From assembly GCA_014529385.2 (NCBI GenBank), contig CM043962.1, positions 46,607,098-46,671,097 on the forward strand: a stretch of DNA of 64,000 bases, in the 5' to 3' direction. A program made the position numbers and the translations under genes. Below the pieces are notes generated by a model that made no database searches, was not told the DNA's origin, and saw only the letters and a program-made list of their open reading frames with translations. Shown here one piece after another: positions 33,585 through 45,859 of this stretch. The number at the start of each line of letters is the position of its first letter. Within the stretch, counting starts at the first letter, position 1. The DNA is from Adiantum capillus-veneris. Its lineage: Eukaryota > Streptophyta > Polypodiopsida > Polypodiales > Pteridaceae.

Positions 33585-34812
33585 CTAGAGAATCACATAT
33601 TTGTTCAAACACTTCGATATGTTTCTTACGTCCCCGTCGCCACTAAATTTTTGTGTGAGCTTGGCTATTTGTACTGCCTTACTTCTAGGCTCTCTATCAG
33701 GCATGTTACGCATATTCTCAGCAATAGATAGATCGATAGCTTGAGCAAATGTTTCCAAGTCACCTAAGTGAGCGGGCACAGTGGGTGAAGGCGCTCCAGA
33801 GACTACATGTGGAGTAAAAATTGGCATTGGGCTTGGCACATAGGAAGCCCTTGGGTTCCAAGTTTGGTACAGTGTTGTTTCATGTGGTGGCCCAAAGTTC
33901 ATATGTGTGGCCATAGGCATATCAGACGTCGGATGTGACATGCTAATGCTAGACGGTATGGTCCCATTGAAATAAGATCTTGGATGTTGTGGTTGTGGAG
34001 CATTAGGTTGTTGAAACAATGGGAGAGGTAGGAACTACATGAGTACGAGGACCCATATGTGTATACAATTGGTACACACTTGTAGGTACTGTTGCAGGCA
34101 TTGAGCTACCATGTAACGATGCTTTACTAACAAATGAGGTCCATGGCGTGTTTCTTGGCATGCCCATCATTGGGGTAGGCATGGTAGCCGTGGTGTCCTC
34201 AAGGGAAAGATGAGCTAGAGTTGGAAAGGTAAAGCTACCACTTGTGGACTCACATTGCACTAAGACCCCTGGAAAAACAACCTATAGAGGATCCATCGGA
34301 CTTACCAAGGGAGTCTCCATTTGCGATAAGGTTGGTTGTTTAGCCTTCCTTGTATCCAAGAATCTCATGAGACCCGTTGAAAGCATGTGGATCCCCTTGT
34401 TCTGTCTCTCTAGCTCAATGACCCTATGGATGAACTGAGTTTCTCTTTGTTGTTGATCCTCTACACTAGTAGCACCCGTTGTGGATTGTAGGACATCTAA
34501 CCAACCCATGTGATAGGTGTGACATGTGTATAGGTCGGTTAGAGTTTTTGTTTGTAGTTCGTACTCCCATTTCTCATTTAGGAATGCTCCATCTAGGATT
34601 GAGGTGCTAGGGGTGTCCTTTAAACTAGATGCAATGTTGCTCTCTATGGGTTGACCCTTAATGGTCACTAATTCAGGAGAACTTGTTTGCTCTCCTAGCA
34701 AGGATATTGACATAGGGGCTTTTGCTTTTAACTCTCTTTGTTGCTCTGCATTGTGTAAGCTCTCGATTTTCTTTTCCCTAGCCGCAATGATATATCGCTC
34801 AACCTCTTGCAC
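33585..34812 (-). pseudogene. gypsy Gag-like region, broken into three frames
   Basis: Three abutting minus-strand frames. The first (34812-34282) is mixed charged and coiled, including EKKIESLHNAEQQRELKAK. The second (34260-34003) and third (34019-33585) are Pro/Met/Thr/Ser-rich and end in AKLTQKFSGDGDVRNISKCL, which resembles the entry to gypsy Gag (F-x-G-x-x-D-x). A smaller frame (35369-35127) may be its N-terminal continuation. The assignment rests on composition and position beside gypsy sequence. Confidence 0.5.
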
Positions 34813-35929
34813 TTCGGCAAGGCTTCTACCATCTTGTAATATATAACCTCAATGGGGGAATAGCTCTAAAGAATCCGGGGGTGTAGTGAATGGAGTATTC
34901 ATGTGTACACTCTCCAAGAGAATGGGTCTACGTTGGTCATGAATGGAGAATTTACTTCCCCACCCCCTCATTTACATCGTTAGCTCCATGTTCGGAGCGA
35001 GTGTCTCTATTAAAGGTTTCCTTCAAGCAGCTAAGCAAGCTCGACCCGGACCGTGGGCCCATGGCATGCATGTCGTGGCTTGAGCTATTAGGATTAGGCA
35101 TTGGGTAACCCTCCATGATGTCATAGTCACAGAGGAAGAGTCACTAGATGCAATATGCGGGTCCTGAGTGGTACTACCTTGGGTTCCCGCTGTGAGGGCC
35201 AAGAACCTAAGATAGGTGGGTATTGAGAACTTGCGTAGGTCAAAATGCTCGCTAGTTGCTCGGTCTCTAGCACATGACTAGAGCGCAGATGCATGTGGCT
35301 TTGGCACCCTACAAGTGTCGATGAATACCCTCGAAGGTTAACCGCTTGAATTTTTTGGGCGTTTTTCACCCCGGTTTTACTCGTTTTTTTATGTTTTTTA
35401 ATGTCTTTTTACGATTGCTTTTTGGATTAGAGCGTATCTCTCAGGGACTCATGGTGTGCTTTACGGCACAACGTTCGGTCTTGGGCTTGGACTTGGAGAA
35501 TGTTCCCAATCCCGGTCCGTCTTTTTAAAATTTTAAAATTTTAATTATTTTTTTAAATAAGATCGTCGCGGCCGCGCTGCGCGTGCAAGCACACACACAC
35601 ATCTAACCTTCCTACGTGTAACTAATAGAGCTACTGTTACACACTAACACAGTACTACAACAACTCATTAACTAACAGATCTACTTACTGTACCTTACAG
35701 ATCTAACATTATAGATCTAATACCTTAAAGCTTACACCTTATCAATAGAAAACAGTACCTTACAACAAAAAATCTAACACCTTATTAACAGAAAACAGTA
35801 CATTGCAACAAAAACAATGTTCACAAATCCTTCTCAACAAGCCACACATCTTCTTTCTCTACCTTTCCTACATTTCATATTGCACCACAAAGTAGCATAG
35901 AGTGCTATTCAAGCTTAGTGCAAGGCATT

Positions 35930-35947
35930 TCCCGGGCAGCGGCACCA
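35930..35947 (-). promoter_or_regulatory. Primer-binding-site-like sequence
   Basis: On the minus strand TGGTGCCGCTGCCCGGGA, similar to the TGGCGCCGTTGCCGGGG type used by many plant gypsy elements, with a run of T just before it. Confidence 0.55.
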
Positions 35948-36205
35948 AAAATATCGCACGTGTCAAAGCCAGGGATTTGCGTACACTGTGTGTGAGCCAC
36001 AAATGGCTGCAAGCACACGACCAGACTAATCTAGCAAGCTCAAGAGAGCAAGGGTGTGTCACTCACTGTGCTACACTCGCCTTCGTGGAGGATTCCTCGC
36101 CGCAAAGAAGAGGGAGCTACAGTCGTGCCGCACTCAACCGCCTCACCATCGTCGTCACCGTGCCGTCACAATGCTCGATCACACACTCTCTCTCTCTCTC
36201 TCACG

Positions 36206-36240
<35 letters not shown>

Positions 36241-36324
36241 GGAGATGAAGAAGAAGATGGAGATGGAGCAAGAGCACTCTTCAATTGCACAAATGAGAGA
36301 ATGAGTGATTTTTAGGTTTAGGTG

Positions 36325-36337
36325 CCTTTTATATGAG
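36325..36337 (-). promoter_or_regulatory. TATA box in gypsy LTR-like block
   Basis: On the minus strand CTCATATAAAAGG, a strong plant TATA word; it would drive transcription leftward through the primer site and Gag remnants. The block between also carries a CT/CA microsatellite (about 36181-36239). Confidence 0.45.
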
Positions 36338-36375
36338 CTTGCCCATTTACACTTGGGCACCCATACTTAGCCAAC

Positions 36376-39316
36376 TAACCCTTGAATGTTCTAGTTAGAG
36401 TGCACCTCTCATCGACGATCACTCTTACCCTTTTCCTATTGGACCGACAAGCCCGGCCCATGACTACTAGAAGTGGACGTTGGTGGTTAACAAGTGTAAT
36501 GTGGAATATGCCCGGAACCTACTTGATTTTTCCAAAAATGTGGAATCAATCAATAGAAGAGCTTGAATTTTTTTTAGAGAGAACAATCACTGTATGGTTA
36601 CTTGGTTGGATCTATGCAAGGGACAAACGAGAGTATACTTGCAATACGTTGGTAAATGAAGTAGCTTGTGATAGAGAAACCTTGTACGTATTGGAGCAAT
36701 ACACAAGAAAACACGATCTTTAATGATGTATTTATAGCATTGAGTCTCTTGGCATAGTATCATTTCCAAGGATGAGTTGTAAAATACTTGGAACCATGTA
36801 AATATGTGAATTGGATTTTATTTTCTATCTTGGTGTTTCTAAACACCACACTATTTTGAGGTCCCTTTTTCATGAGTGTTGATATAGCCAATTCTTTAAC
36901 GCCCTGACGCTTTTGATGTCATTGTAGTCGATGCATATAAGTATGTATTTAAATACACATATCCCTATAGATATGTGTTAAGGGATATATGAAACATAGA
37001 GTGTAACTATCAATAGATGATAGCTCAAATTACACAAAAATACTAAGTTTTTCAATGGAGCTATAATAAATGGGACTTGAATAATTTCCAAAATTCTTAA
37101 ATAGGTCTTTATACATATGTGTGTGTGTGTGTGTGTTATGAGACCTATCATTCCATGGGAGACACCTCAACTGGAGACAAAAAATATATAGATAAGTGTT
37201 TTGGCCAAGTTTGTATATAATATTTCACCCTAATTTTGGCCAATATTTATGTTAGTATTTTACAAATTTGTGTATATACCTATATTGAAGTATGGGCTTT
37301 TATTAAGCCTACGTACGTCAATTTTTATTGTTTTATCTTACATACTAATTTAGTATTTTCTCTTGTACATACACATGTATACTTGTATGGAAATATTGCA
37401 AATAATAATACCAAAATGGCTATAGCCTCGACACAAATCACAAAACTAGTTTTATTTGTGAGTATATTTTCACTATTGTGATTTTTTCCTTTCTATAATT
37501 ATTTTCCCTTTCACTCTCACAAATTAAAACACAAAAAATATTCATCTTTTTATGGTAGCCTCATAATGAGAGATGTTTTTTTAAGTTGACCTCTTTCTAT
37601 TTTTTCTACCTATACTCTTTTTTAATTTATTTTCACATGTACATATTTTTAGACCTCTCAATATTTGATTTTCTAAGTTGTATTATTCACTTATATCATG
37701 AGCTCAGCAATACCTTCACTTATAGACACACAAAATAAGGTCAAGGATATGTGGCATGCATGCGAGCATTATGGAGAGATCACTCTTAGAGGCATTCAAA
37801 AGAATCATCCAAAGAGAGACCCCACAAAGACTTTCTGCATTGGAAGAAGAAAATTTTGCATTTTTAGCAGCGACTTCCTTTTCGAATTTGGAAAAGTAAT
37901 AGAGACAAGAATTGTAGCTCGTCAGTTGAACTTTTATCTCAAAGTATTTACATAATTTTTGGAGCTAGGAGCTATGGGATATGATTTAATTGATGGATCC
38001 AATCTGCCCATGCCATGCAGCCACACTCTCTCTTCCACTTTATCATTTTTCTCTTTCGCACACACTTCTCCACTCATCATCCCCATCTCTCTCACCTCTC
38101 CTCTATGCAAAATACTCACCTTCTCCTTAACCTTGAGAATAAGAGAAACCATGGTAAAATCATGTTTCTTAGATACACTTCCATTTCAAAATTGACCTCT
38201 TAGTCTCTTTTTTCTTCTTTAAATTATCAATTTCTATTAGAAAAATCCACAAAATTCAGTCTCTTCTCTTAAAGAACAACATAATGGTGATGGCTTACTC
38301 ATCGTCAATCACCTTGGCTCCCAAGAAAGGTTAAGAATGGAGAGCAACAGTGCCATCAAAGTAAGTGGACCGTCAACAAGCGTAAAAAATTGGCCTATTT
38401 AGCTTATAGGAGCATCAACATTGTAAGAAATCCATATTTTCTTAGCTCTCAAGAATTTTTCTTATTTGTACCCTGCATGGATACTCTCATTGCAAATATC
38501 CAAATCCATTTGTAAATCAATAAAAAGTGTCCTAACTCTACTAATCTACTATCACCATCTCTACTATGTAAAGTCCTATCACTTGTATATCTCTCCTCTC
38601 TCTTTTATCTCTCTGTCCGCACCACCTTCTTGATAATTCTAAGTAAGAAAATAGACAAATTATTGAAAATCTAACTCAACTACGGTTAGAGGAGTAACAA
38701 TAGTCCTCAAAAGTTCTATAAAAGGTTGGTGTAGCTAGCACAAAGAAAAAACAAGCCATAAGCAAGAGCACCATGCTATAGCTTAAAAACCAAGCTCAAT
38801 CTCTTGAGAATGAGCTCTTGAGTGAAATCTCATTAGCTTATGTGCATGCATGTTTTACTTAGGGGTGTGATTAGCAAGGGAGTTTTATGTCATTGTAAGA
38901 GAGAGTGATCATTCAATAAAGAGTAGGAAGCTTTTATTTCTCCTACCAATTGTAAGCACAATATTTTGTTGAATCAAGGAGGTGGATTTGGAATAAGCAT
39001 GGCCTTGTCTCTCTTTCAACATGAAGTCATGGAGAACAATGATGTGTAAGTCTCTTGGTGTTTTTTTAACTTAAGTTTTTGATAGCTTGTTTGTGGTGTG
39101 TTGTTGTTGATTTGGCCATAAATCCTACATGCTGTAAGAGGGTGACAGGGTGGAGAGGACTCCCTGGCCTTAAGACATGATTGGGGTGGCTCGTCTTGTG
39201 ATGTGTCATGGTGTATTTTACTCAAGCTATGTTGAATAAAATGCTAATCTCACTTTGTTTGGTCATGGTTGCTTCATGAGTAGTTATTATCGCAACAACT
39301 ACTCCCTCTCCCCCCC

Positions 39317-39355
<39 letters not shown>

Positions 39356-39408
39356 TTCTTTGTGTGTGTATATCGGGTTTGCTTGATCATAGTCGTTACG
39401 TTTCAAAG

Positions 39409-39447
<39 letters not shown>

Positions 39448-40254
39448 GCGTCCTAGTTCGCATCCAAAACTAGGTGGGTCCCCAAATTTATGTAGGGTCT
39501 GGTTGTGGGTTTGCAAGTGTTTGTTTGTTGTTTTTTCCAACCCCCAATCCAATTGAGCAGCACGGGAGCCTAAAAGGGTGCTTAGAGGCCACTCTCTTTG
39601 TTGCCTACACTGGACCGCGTCTTGATGCTCCCACTGAGGAGGGCTTTTGTATGTTATTATGAATACCCAGGATTTAGAGTAATCAAGTAGTTTGCATGAA
39701 TCACAAAAATTTGTATGATCATTTCATCCCCATTGCAAGAGAAAAGATACACATCATTGTTAGTACTAAGTTGAAATTTCAACATGTAATTCGTAGAATT
39801 TTAGGTCCTCTTAGGTTGGCCGAAATAAACGTTTTGGTAAATCCTTTTATTTTGGCTCTCATTAGATAAGACCTTAGTTTGGACGTATATATTTTTGTTC
39901 TATTTTAAGCTTTAGGCCATGCATAGATCATGGACAATGGTCCAGGAATAGAGTTTTTTTCCTTCCATTTCACACCACACATTAGAATAAATATTGCAAT
40001 TAGTAGAAAGATCCATTTTCAACAACGTATGGTGTTTATGTTTGGGGCCCAAAGGGTAGGAGAAATTCTCGAATCACCAAATACCGTCATCTTGCAACTT
40101 GTGGACTATCATAGATCATTTGATGTGCATATTTTTATTTTGTTATAGATTGCAATTTAGCAAACATTGTTGTGTAATCTTTTTGTAAAAAAACAAAGAA
40201 AAGAAAGAAATGTGTCGTCACTCTGAAATTGTTTCAATGGAGGCCTAACGCCAA
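36376..40254. other. Intergenic, no gene recognised
   Basis: AT-rich with scattered short frames that match nothing known. (GT)n lies at about 37117-37136. Two (CT)n tracts lie at about 39320-39352 and 39414-39445. Confidence 0.45.
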
Positions 40255-41391
40255 ATGTCAGGATATCCTCTGTTTCTTGGAGAGGATGCCGAGTTATTTT
40301 TAGCAAATTTCAAAATGGCTTGCCACTTAAAAAGAGTGATAGGAAATTATGAATGTTTAGAAATGTTTGAGGTAGTTTTGAGGGAGGACGCTAGCACTTG
40401 GTTTTCCTCTGTGTCTAAGGAAGTTAGAGAGAGCTATTGGGAGGTTTTGGATCACTTCAAGTGATATTTTTCCAAACCCCAAAACACTCAAAAACTATGG
40501 CAAGACATTGTTCCCACAAGCAAAAACACTTAGATGACTACCACACCTACAAGCAGCAGTTTCTACGTCTTTTGGCTATATGGGTAAGGAACATTGTTAA
40601 CCCTGGAGATGGTGCATTATTTGAGAAAGAGAGATTCATAGTAGGTTTATTTTCCACACTCAAGGTAAAAGTTGAGACGAGTGCACCTGCTACATTTGAT
40701 GCCACTGAAATTAGGGATGCCTTGAAGTACATGAAATTGAAGTGTATCTAGAGAGCTTCCAATAGAGGGTCCTAGACCTAAGGAGATAACACAAGCATCC
40801 ACTCTAAACAGATGCTTGAGGTAACAACCGAGGTGATTGAAAAGCTAAATGATTCCTTTAGCAACTTGTCAATTCATCTTGAAAAAGTTGTACATCCCAA
40901 GGGACAAACAAAGAAAGGTAAGGAGCAAGAGCCACAACCCAGGCAAGTACTACAATATTAGAATTGCCACTATTGCAAAAACTTGCTCTCTACATGATTT
41001 TCGTGGTCACAACCCTGGGGATCCAACTGCCCTTGCAACAAGAGCCTTGGCATGCTTTTGTGATGCATGCATGCACGGAAGATGGAATCGTTGCGTCAAT
41101 AAAGCTCACGTGCAGCCTTGGGATTATCATACTCTACTGCCATTACTTGATGAGGCTGTGTCAGATTCTGAGCCGAAAGATGAAGCAGCCACTTACGATG
41201 ACTTCACATACGAAGGTCATCATGATGTGTTGAGTAGCGCTCTATGTGCTGGCGACACATGTGCTGTAAATCTAGATGCTTCGACCAACGTCGAGGATGT
41301 GGATTTCTACCTGGTCAAGTGTGTTGCAGCAAAGGAGAAGGTGGAGAAGGGGTACCTCAATGAGTGGGGCAAGGCAATTGATAGAGGCTGA
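40255..41391 (+). pseudogene. Ty3/gypsy Gag fragment, frameshifted
   Basis: The frame opens MSGYPLFLGEDAELFLANFK and continues to ASTWFSSVSKEVRESYWEVLDHFK, the start of the gypsy Gag (retrotrans_gag) domain. After a stop at 40462 the domain resumes in another frame as YKQQFLRLLAIW and NPGDGALFEKERFIVGL (about 40550-40650). The next frame (40849-41391) has a degraded Cys/His region and an acidic stretch before the protease would start. No pol follows. Confidence 0.7.
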
Positions 41392-44330
41392 CCACAAGCA
41401 GCCCATCGTCCACGTACTTTCACATTTGGTACAATGTATCAAAATATCCATGGAGCACATCCCAAGGAGATGGTGGTGCAGTCAAAGTTGGTCCGAGCTA
41501 GAAAGTGGTCTATGATAAGTAGAGGGTGCAGGCAGGTGCAGTGTAGGAGGCTAGAACAGGTACCAAGGTCCTGGGCAGACTAAGGGTAGCGGGAGTGTAT
41601 GTCTAAAGTTGCTTTTTAGGCCAAGGGGGCTCAAAGTGGGTTCAATTGGTATGACAGGTGAAGGTGCCTGAAGTGCCAAGTCAATGCTTTGTAATGTAGT
41701 GTTTAGTGTGCTCTAGAAGCCGGTCCAGACGGCTCATCAAACGGAGCTATGCAGAGAGAGATATGCCAGTTTGAAGGTGAAGGTGGTTGCAGATTCCCGA
41801 TGGGATGGACATGTGCGGCTAGGCCACAGTAGTGGATGTGAATTGATAGGGCTGAAGTGCTCAATTTTGGGAACCTATTGGTCTTTTTAGATTGATGATC
41901 AGACTCACGGTTTGCAAGATATGAGCTATCGAAGTTTGGACAGGGCCCGGGTCAGGGCCTGGGTCTATGCCCACTTGCCCGCATTGGAGGATGCACCATC
42001 TGGCATTTTTTTGGCCCTCATGTGGAGCTAGCACAAATCGACAACATGTCAATCGGATACTCGGTCAGCAAGATACAGTAGGGTGAAGTTGGGGACATTT
42101 GGCGGTGAAAGGTTTGCAGATGATTTTTCTCTGTTTTTTATGGCCTCGGATATTGAGCTCAGAGAAGTCAGAAAGCGATGAGATTTTCACGGCTCGTGCT
42201 TGACACGGTGTAGATTCGATACGGCTTTTCGGCTCGGCCATGGGGCATGAGAGCAGGTAGAGGGAGCAATGGTGGTGTGTTGCCAAAGACGGGGATGAGA
42301 GATCTTGTTGAAATTTTTTGTGAAGGCTTGGGAACCCATGGGGGTGCAATGGAACGAGAGGCCGACACGTGGCATGGGTTAAGCCCACATGCACAGCAGG
42401 GCCTCCAGAGCGCACACTATATAGGCCAGGCCATTTGGCCTTTTGAAGCTATAAGGTGGAATGTGGGGAGCTTGGAGCCCCGTGGGTGATGGCGTAGCCC
42501 TGTCGGGTGCTGTGCAGGCGGCCCTGGCGGGAGATGGGTGGGTTTTGGCCAGGACAAGTGGCGCGGTGGCGTGCCCACGTGAGGAGGAGCGATGGTCGAC
42601 GGAGGTAGCCTGATGATGTGGCGCACCCGCGAGGTAGTCAGATGATGTGGAAAGCACCGATCCCGCGGCCCAATTGGGATCCAACCTTTTGGAGACAGCG
42701 AGGGCAATAGCGATATCTCTATTGCCTCCCCCTAGCATAAAAGGGGTGCATCCCACAGGGATCAAGGTAGAGTGAGCAACCGGGTCTGAAGCAGGGGCAA
42801 ATGCCAAGGGCAGTCCCATGTGAAATAAAGAGGGAGAGAAAGGGCCCGAAGGCCGCCATGTGTACAATGTGAAGTCAAGGCGGAGCAAGGGCCAACAGAG
42901 GTGAAGCCAAGGCAAGAGCAAGGTGGAAGCCAGCAGACCAAGGGGAAGGAGGAGAGAGAAAAGAGAAAGAGAGGAGGCAGGTATGAACCGGACAAGAGGT
43001 GGTCAAACGGTAAAAGGAGGTGCAGTGCAAAGTTTGGGAAGCCCGAAAGGGGTAAAATAATGAGGGAAAAAAAAAGCCTAGGGGAAATAGCGACCTCGCT
43101 AATGCCCCCTCCCCGCCCCCCCAAGTGCAAAAGAGAGAGGAATTAAGGAGATGAAGCAAGGCGGTGCCCCCTTCTCAAAGGTACCAAATTAGGGTACCAG
43201 ATGGACCAATGAGAGGCCAGTTTCCAAAATTGAAGGTCACCCCCATATTCCAAAATTGAAGGTCACCCCCATAAAAGTCAAATTTTCATCAAATTAGGGG
43301 CCTTTTTCCGGGATTTTTTGTGCCATTTGAAGCTTGCAAAGTGGAGCTCTCTGAGAGAGGAGTGTGCCTGTCAAAGCCCTTTGTATTTTTCTTGTGAAAA
43401 TGGCCATGGTGATGGTAGTGTAAGCCTGTGTACATGTTTGGTGAAGTGCAATCGAGCCACTGTTGCCCGACTTTGTTATTGTTTCTCCTTCTCTTTCTCC
43501 TGCTTTGGTGTTTCCCCTCGATGCCGATAGTGCGGATATGTGTGCCCCCCTGGACCGATGGTGTTCTGTGTGAGAGAGTGAGATTGAGTGGTTGTGAGCG
43601 TGTGTAAGGGTGGATACAGACCGTGGTAGCAGGTGTGCGTTGTGTGGTGGATTTGTGGAGTGTGTGAGCAGTGGATATTGGGCAAGTGGTGGTCTGCTAG
43701 GGTGAAGTGTGTTTTCAAAGGTGTTTTCCGAGAGGATAGGGGTGCGGTGGATACCCAGAGCTATAGAGAGGCCCTTGTGTCTGTGCCGGGTGTGTTCCCC
43801 CATCCCCCCTCTCCAACGGCAGGTGTACACAATCAATCCAGAAAGCTAAGAAGCAATCTATAATAGCATGCCCTCCAGCTTGTAAGTTGTAATAATTGCA
43901 TCTTTAATATACTTCTTGCTTGGAGATAATGCAGTTTTATCAAAAACTTGGGTATCTTCTGTCTCTTGTGTCTCTTGTGTGCTTTGTGTATACATGGCTT
44001 TGGTGTCTATCACAGAGGGGTCTCAGTTTAAGAGAGATCATTTGTACAACCTGTCTCATTAAACATAGAGGATCTAAGCTCATCAAGAAAATGTAGAACT
44101 CTAGATAGGTGATCAAACAAGCTCAAAGTCCGCCTCCTTTGGTCTCTTACAATTTACGATTTTAACAGCAGGATTCCATATGGTTCGGGCAGGTAGCCCA
44201 CAAATATAAATGGAAACTGTAAAAGAAGGCACACCCAGCTTATAAGAAAGGCATCAGGGTTTGGAAAGATGTGTACAAAGAAAGCCAGTGGCTTGCACAA
44301 TATGATATTAAGAAGGTATGCTAATTATTT
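41392..44330. other. GC-richer non-coding stretch, function unknown
   Basis: About 42200-43150 is clearly richer in G and C than its surroundings and keeps long frames open on both strands for that reason. I see no protein motif. CACTATATAGG near 42414 is TATA-like on the plus strand. TCCAAAATTGAAGGTCACCC occurs twice in tandem (about 43225-43270). A long LTR or leader of the adjacent gypsy fragment is one possibility. Confidence 0.4.
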
Positions 44331-45372
44331 ATTGTGGGCCATATGCTAGTTAGCATAAATGGTATGCTAATTAGCATATTGTTAATGCTAGTTAGCATAC
44401 ACAATGTTCTAATTAGCATACCTTTTGTTGGTTTTCAAGGAGAAGAGATGGCAGCTTCTTGTATACTGTGTATGCTAATGCTAATTAGCATACTATTTAT
44501 GTTGATTAACATAAACTTATATATGCTAGTTAGCTTAAAAAGTATGCTAATTAGTATAACTTTGCTGGTTTTCAAGGAGAAGAGATGGCAGTTTTTTGTA
44601 TACTGTGTATGCTGATTAGTATACTATGTTGTGAGTGGAATGCTAATTAGCATACGCTTGCTGGTTTAGGGAAGAAGAGATGACATCTTTTTGTAGATTG
44701 TGTATGCTAATTAGCATACCTTTGCTGGTTTCAAGGAGAAGAGATGGCAGCTTTCAATTCACTGTGCAGTATTCAAATTAGCATATTGTTTATGCCAGTT
44801 GGCATAAACAATATGCTAATTCACATACCTTTGCTGGTTTTAAGGAGAAGAGATGACAACTTTCTGTATACTGTGTGGTCTAATTAGCATACTGTGCTGT
44901 GAGTGAAAGTTGGCACAAACAAAAATGCACAGTATGCTAATTGAAGGTATGCTAATTAGCATAATATGTATGCTAATAAGCATACTGTTTTTGCCAGTTG
45001 GCATAAACAATATGCTAATAAGCATATTTTTTATGGTTCAAGGAGAAGAGATGACAAGTCTCTGCATCCTGTGTATGCTAATTAGCATAGTTAACTGGAA
45101 TAAACTGTATGCTAATTAGCACAGGTTCGCTGGTTTCAAGGAGAAGGGATGGCAGCTTTGTGTATACTGTGTATGCTAATTAGCATACTATACTGAGTGG
45201 AAGTTAGCACCAAAAAAATTGTACAGTATGCCAATTGAAGGTATGCTAACTAGCATACTGTCTATGCCAGTAGGCATAGACAGTGTGCTAATTAGCATAC
45301 CTTTGCTGGTTTTAAGGAGAAGAGATAACAACTCTTTGTATACTGTGTATGCTAATTAGCATATTGTATGCT
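44331..45372. repeat. Palindrome array A, left part (TATGCTAATTAGCATA)
   Basis: The 16-base perfect palindrome TATGCTAATTAGCATA occurs at least six times exactly here (44363, 44703, 44948, 45074, 45171, 45348, approximate starts) with many near copies. It is set in a longer unit containing GCTGGTTT(T)CAAGGAGAAG, AGATGGCAGCTTT and GTATACTGTG, which recurs at irregular 65-200-bp spacing. A second palindromic word, TATGCCAGTTGGCATA, is interspersed. The array is interrupted at 45372 by an LTR element and resumes at 51359. Confidence 0.88.
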
Positions 45373-45859
45373 TGCTACAGACGAAAACGTCGCGGGCCCT
45401 GCAAAATAGCAAAAACAATATACTACAAGCCATGAAACGAACAAATCTGCATACCTCAAATCAAACAACGCATAATCCAAGTTGTACACAAGCAGAGAGA
45501 GAAAGAGAGTGTGATAGAACGAGAGAGCACGTGCAGGCGCACCTCCTAGAACGGAGTGCTATGCCGGCACTGCGAGAGAGAAGAGGGGAGAGGAGAGAAG
45601 AAGTACATAGACACTGGGTGCAATCTCCCCCCGTGCAAGAGTGACCATTTCCCTCTTGCACGTATTTGTTTTATAGATTTTTTGAATGGTCAAATTGGTT
45701 ACAAACTGGCCGGCCGGTCCTAAATGGCCAAAGCTCATAAAGGGCACTTGAATAATAAAATGTACATTATGATATCCTTTTGCAATAGCTTAGCTCGGTC
45801 AAGCCTTTTCCACCTGTCATCACAGCTGCAATAAATAATAAGATATCAATTCCATAACA
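45373..45859 (-). repeat. 3' LTR (left) of the 6-kb element
   Basis: Plus-strand ends TGCTACAGACG and CCATAACA, that is TG...CA on the sense strand. Pairs with 50872-51358. Confidence 0.88.

Larger units (their letters stand above)
32990..36375 (-). mobile_element. Internally deleted Ty3/gypsy element, minus strand
   Basis: From right to left: an LTR-like block with a TATA box (about 35960-36375), a primer-site-like sequence (35930-35947), Gag-like Pro/Thr-rich coding pieces (35369-33585), then directly the integrase C-terminus and chromodomain-like end (about 33480-32990), homologous to 26381-26698. Protease, RT, RNase H and the integrase core are missing. The left LTR was not recognised. 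Confidence 0.5.

Noticed and set aside
34890-35108. Plus-strand frames around 34244-35108
   Set aside because: They are shadows of the minus-strand gypsy Gag-like region.
36382-36723. A 113-codon plus-strand frame
   Set aside because: No recognisable domain or neighbouring gene; probably chance in AT-rich DNA.
37698-37955. An 85-codon plus-strand frame
   Set aside because: Protein-like in places, but without motif, splice context or homologue that I recognise.
42379-43159. Long overlapping frames on both strands in the GC-richer stretch
   Set aside because: They are open because of base composition; no motif, no consistent strand and no start context supports a gene.
44331-45372. CRISPR-like appearance of the palindrome array
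   Set aside because: Spacing is irregular, the spacers are themselves repeated, and the setting is a plant nuclear genome without cas genes.
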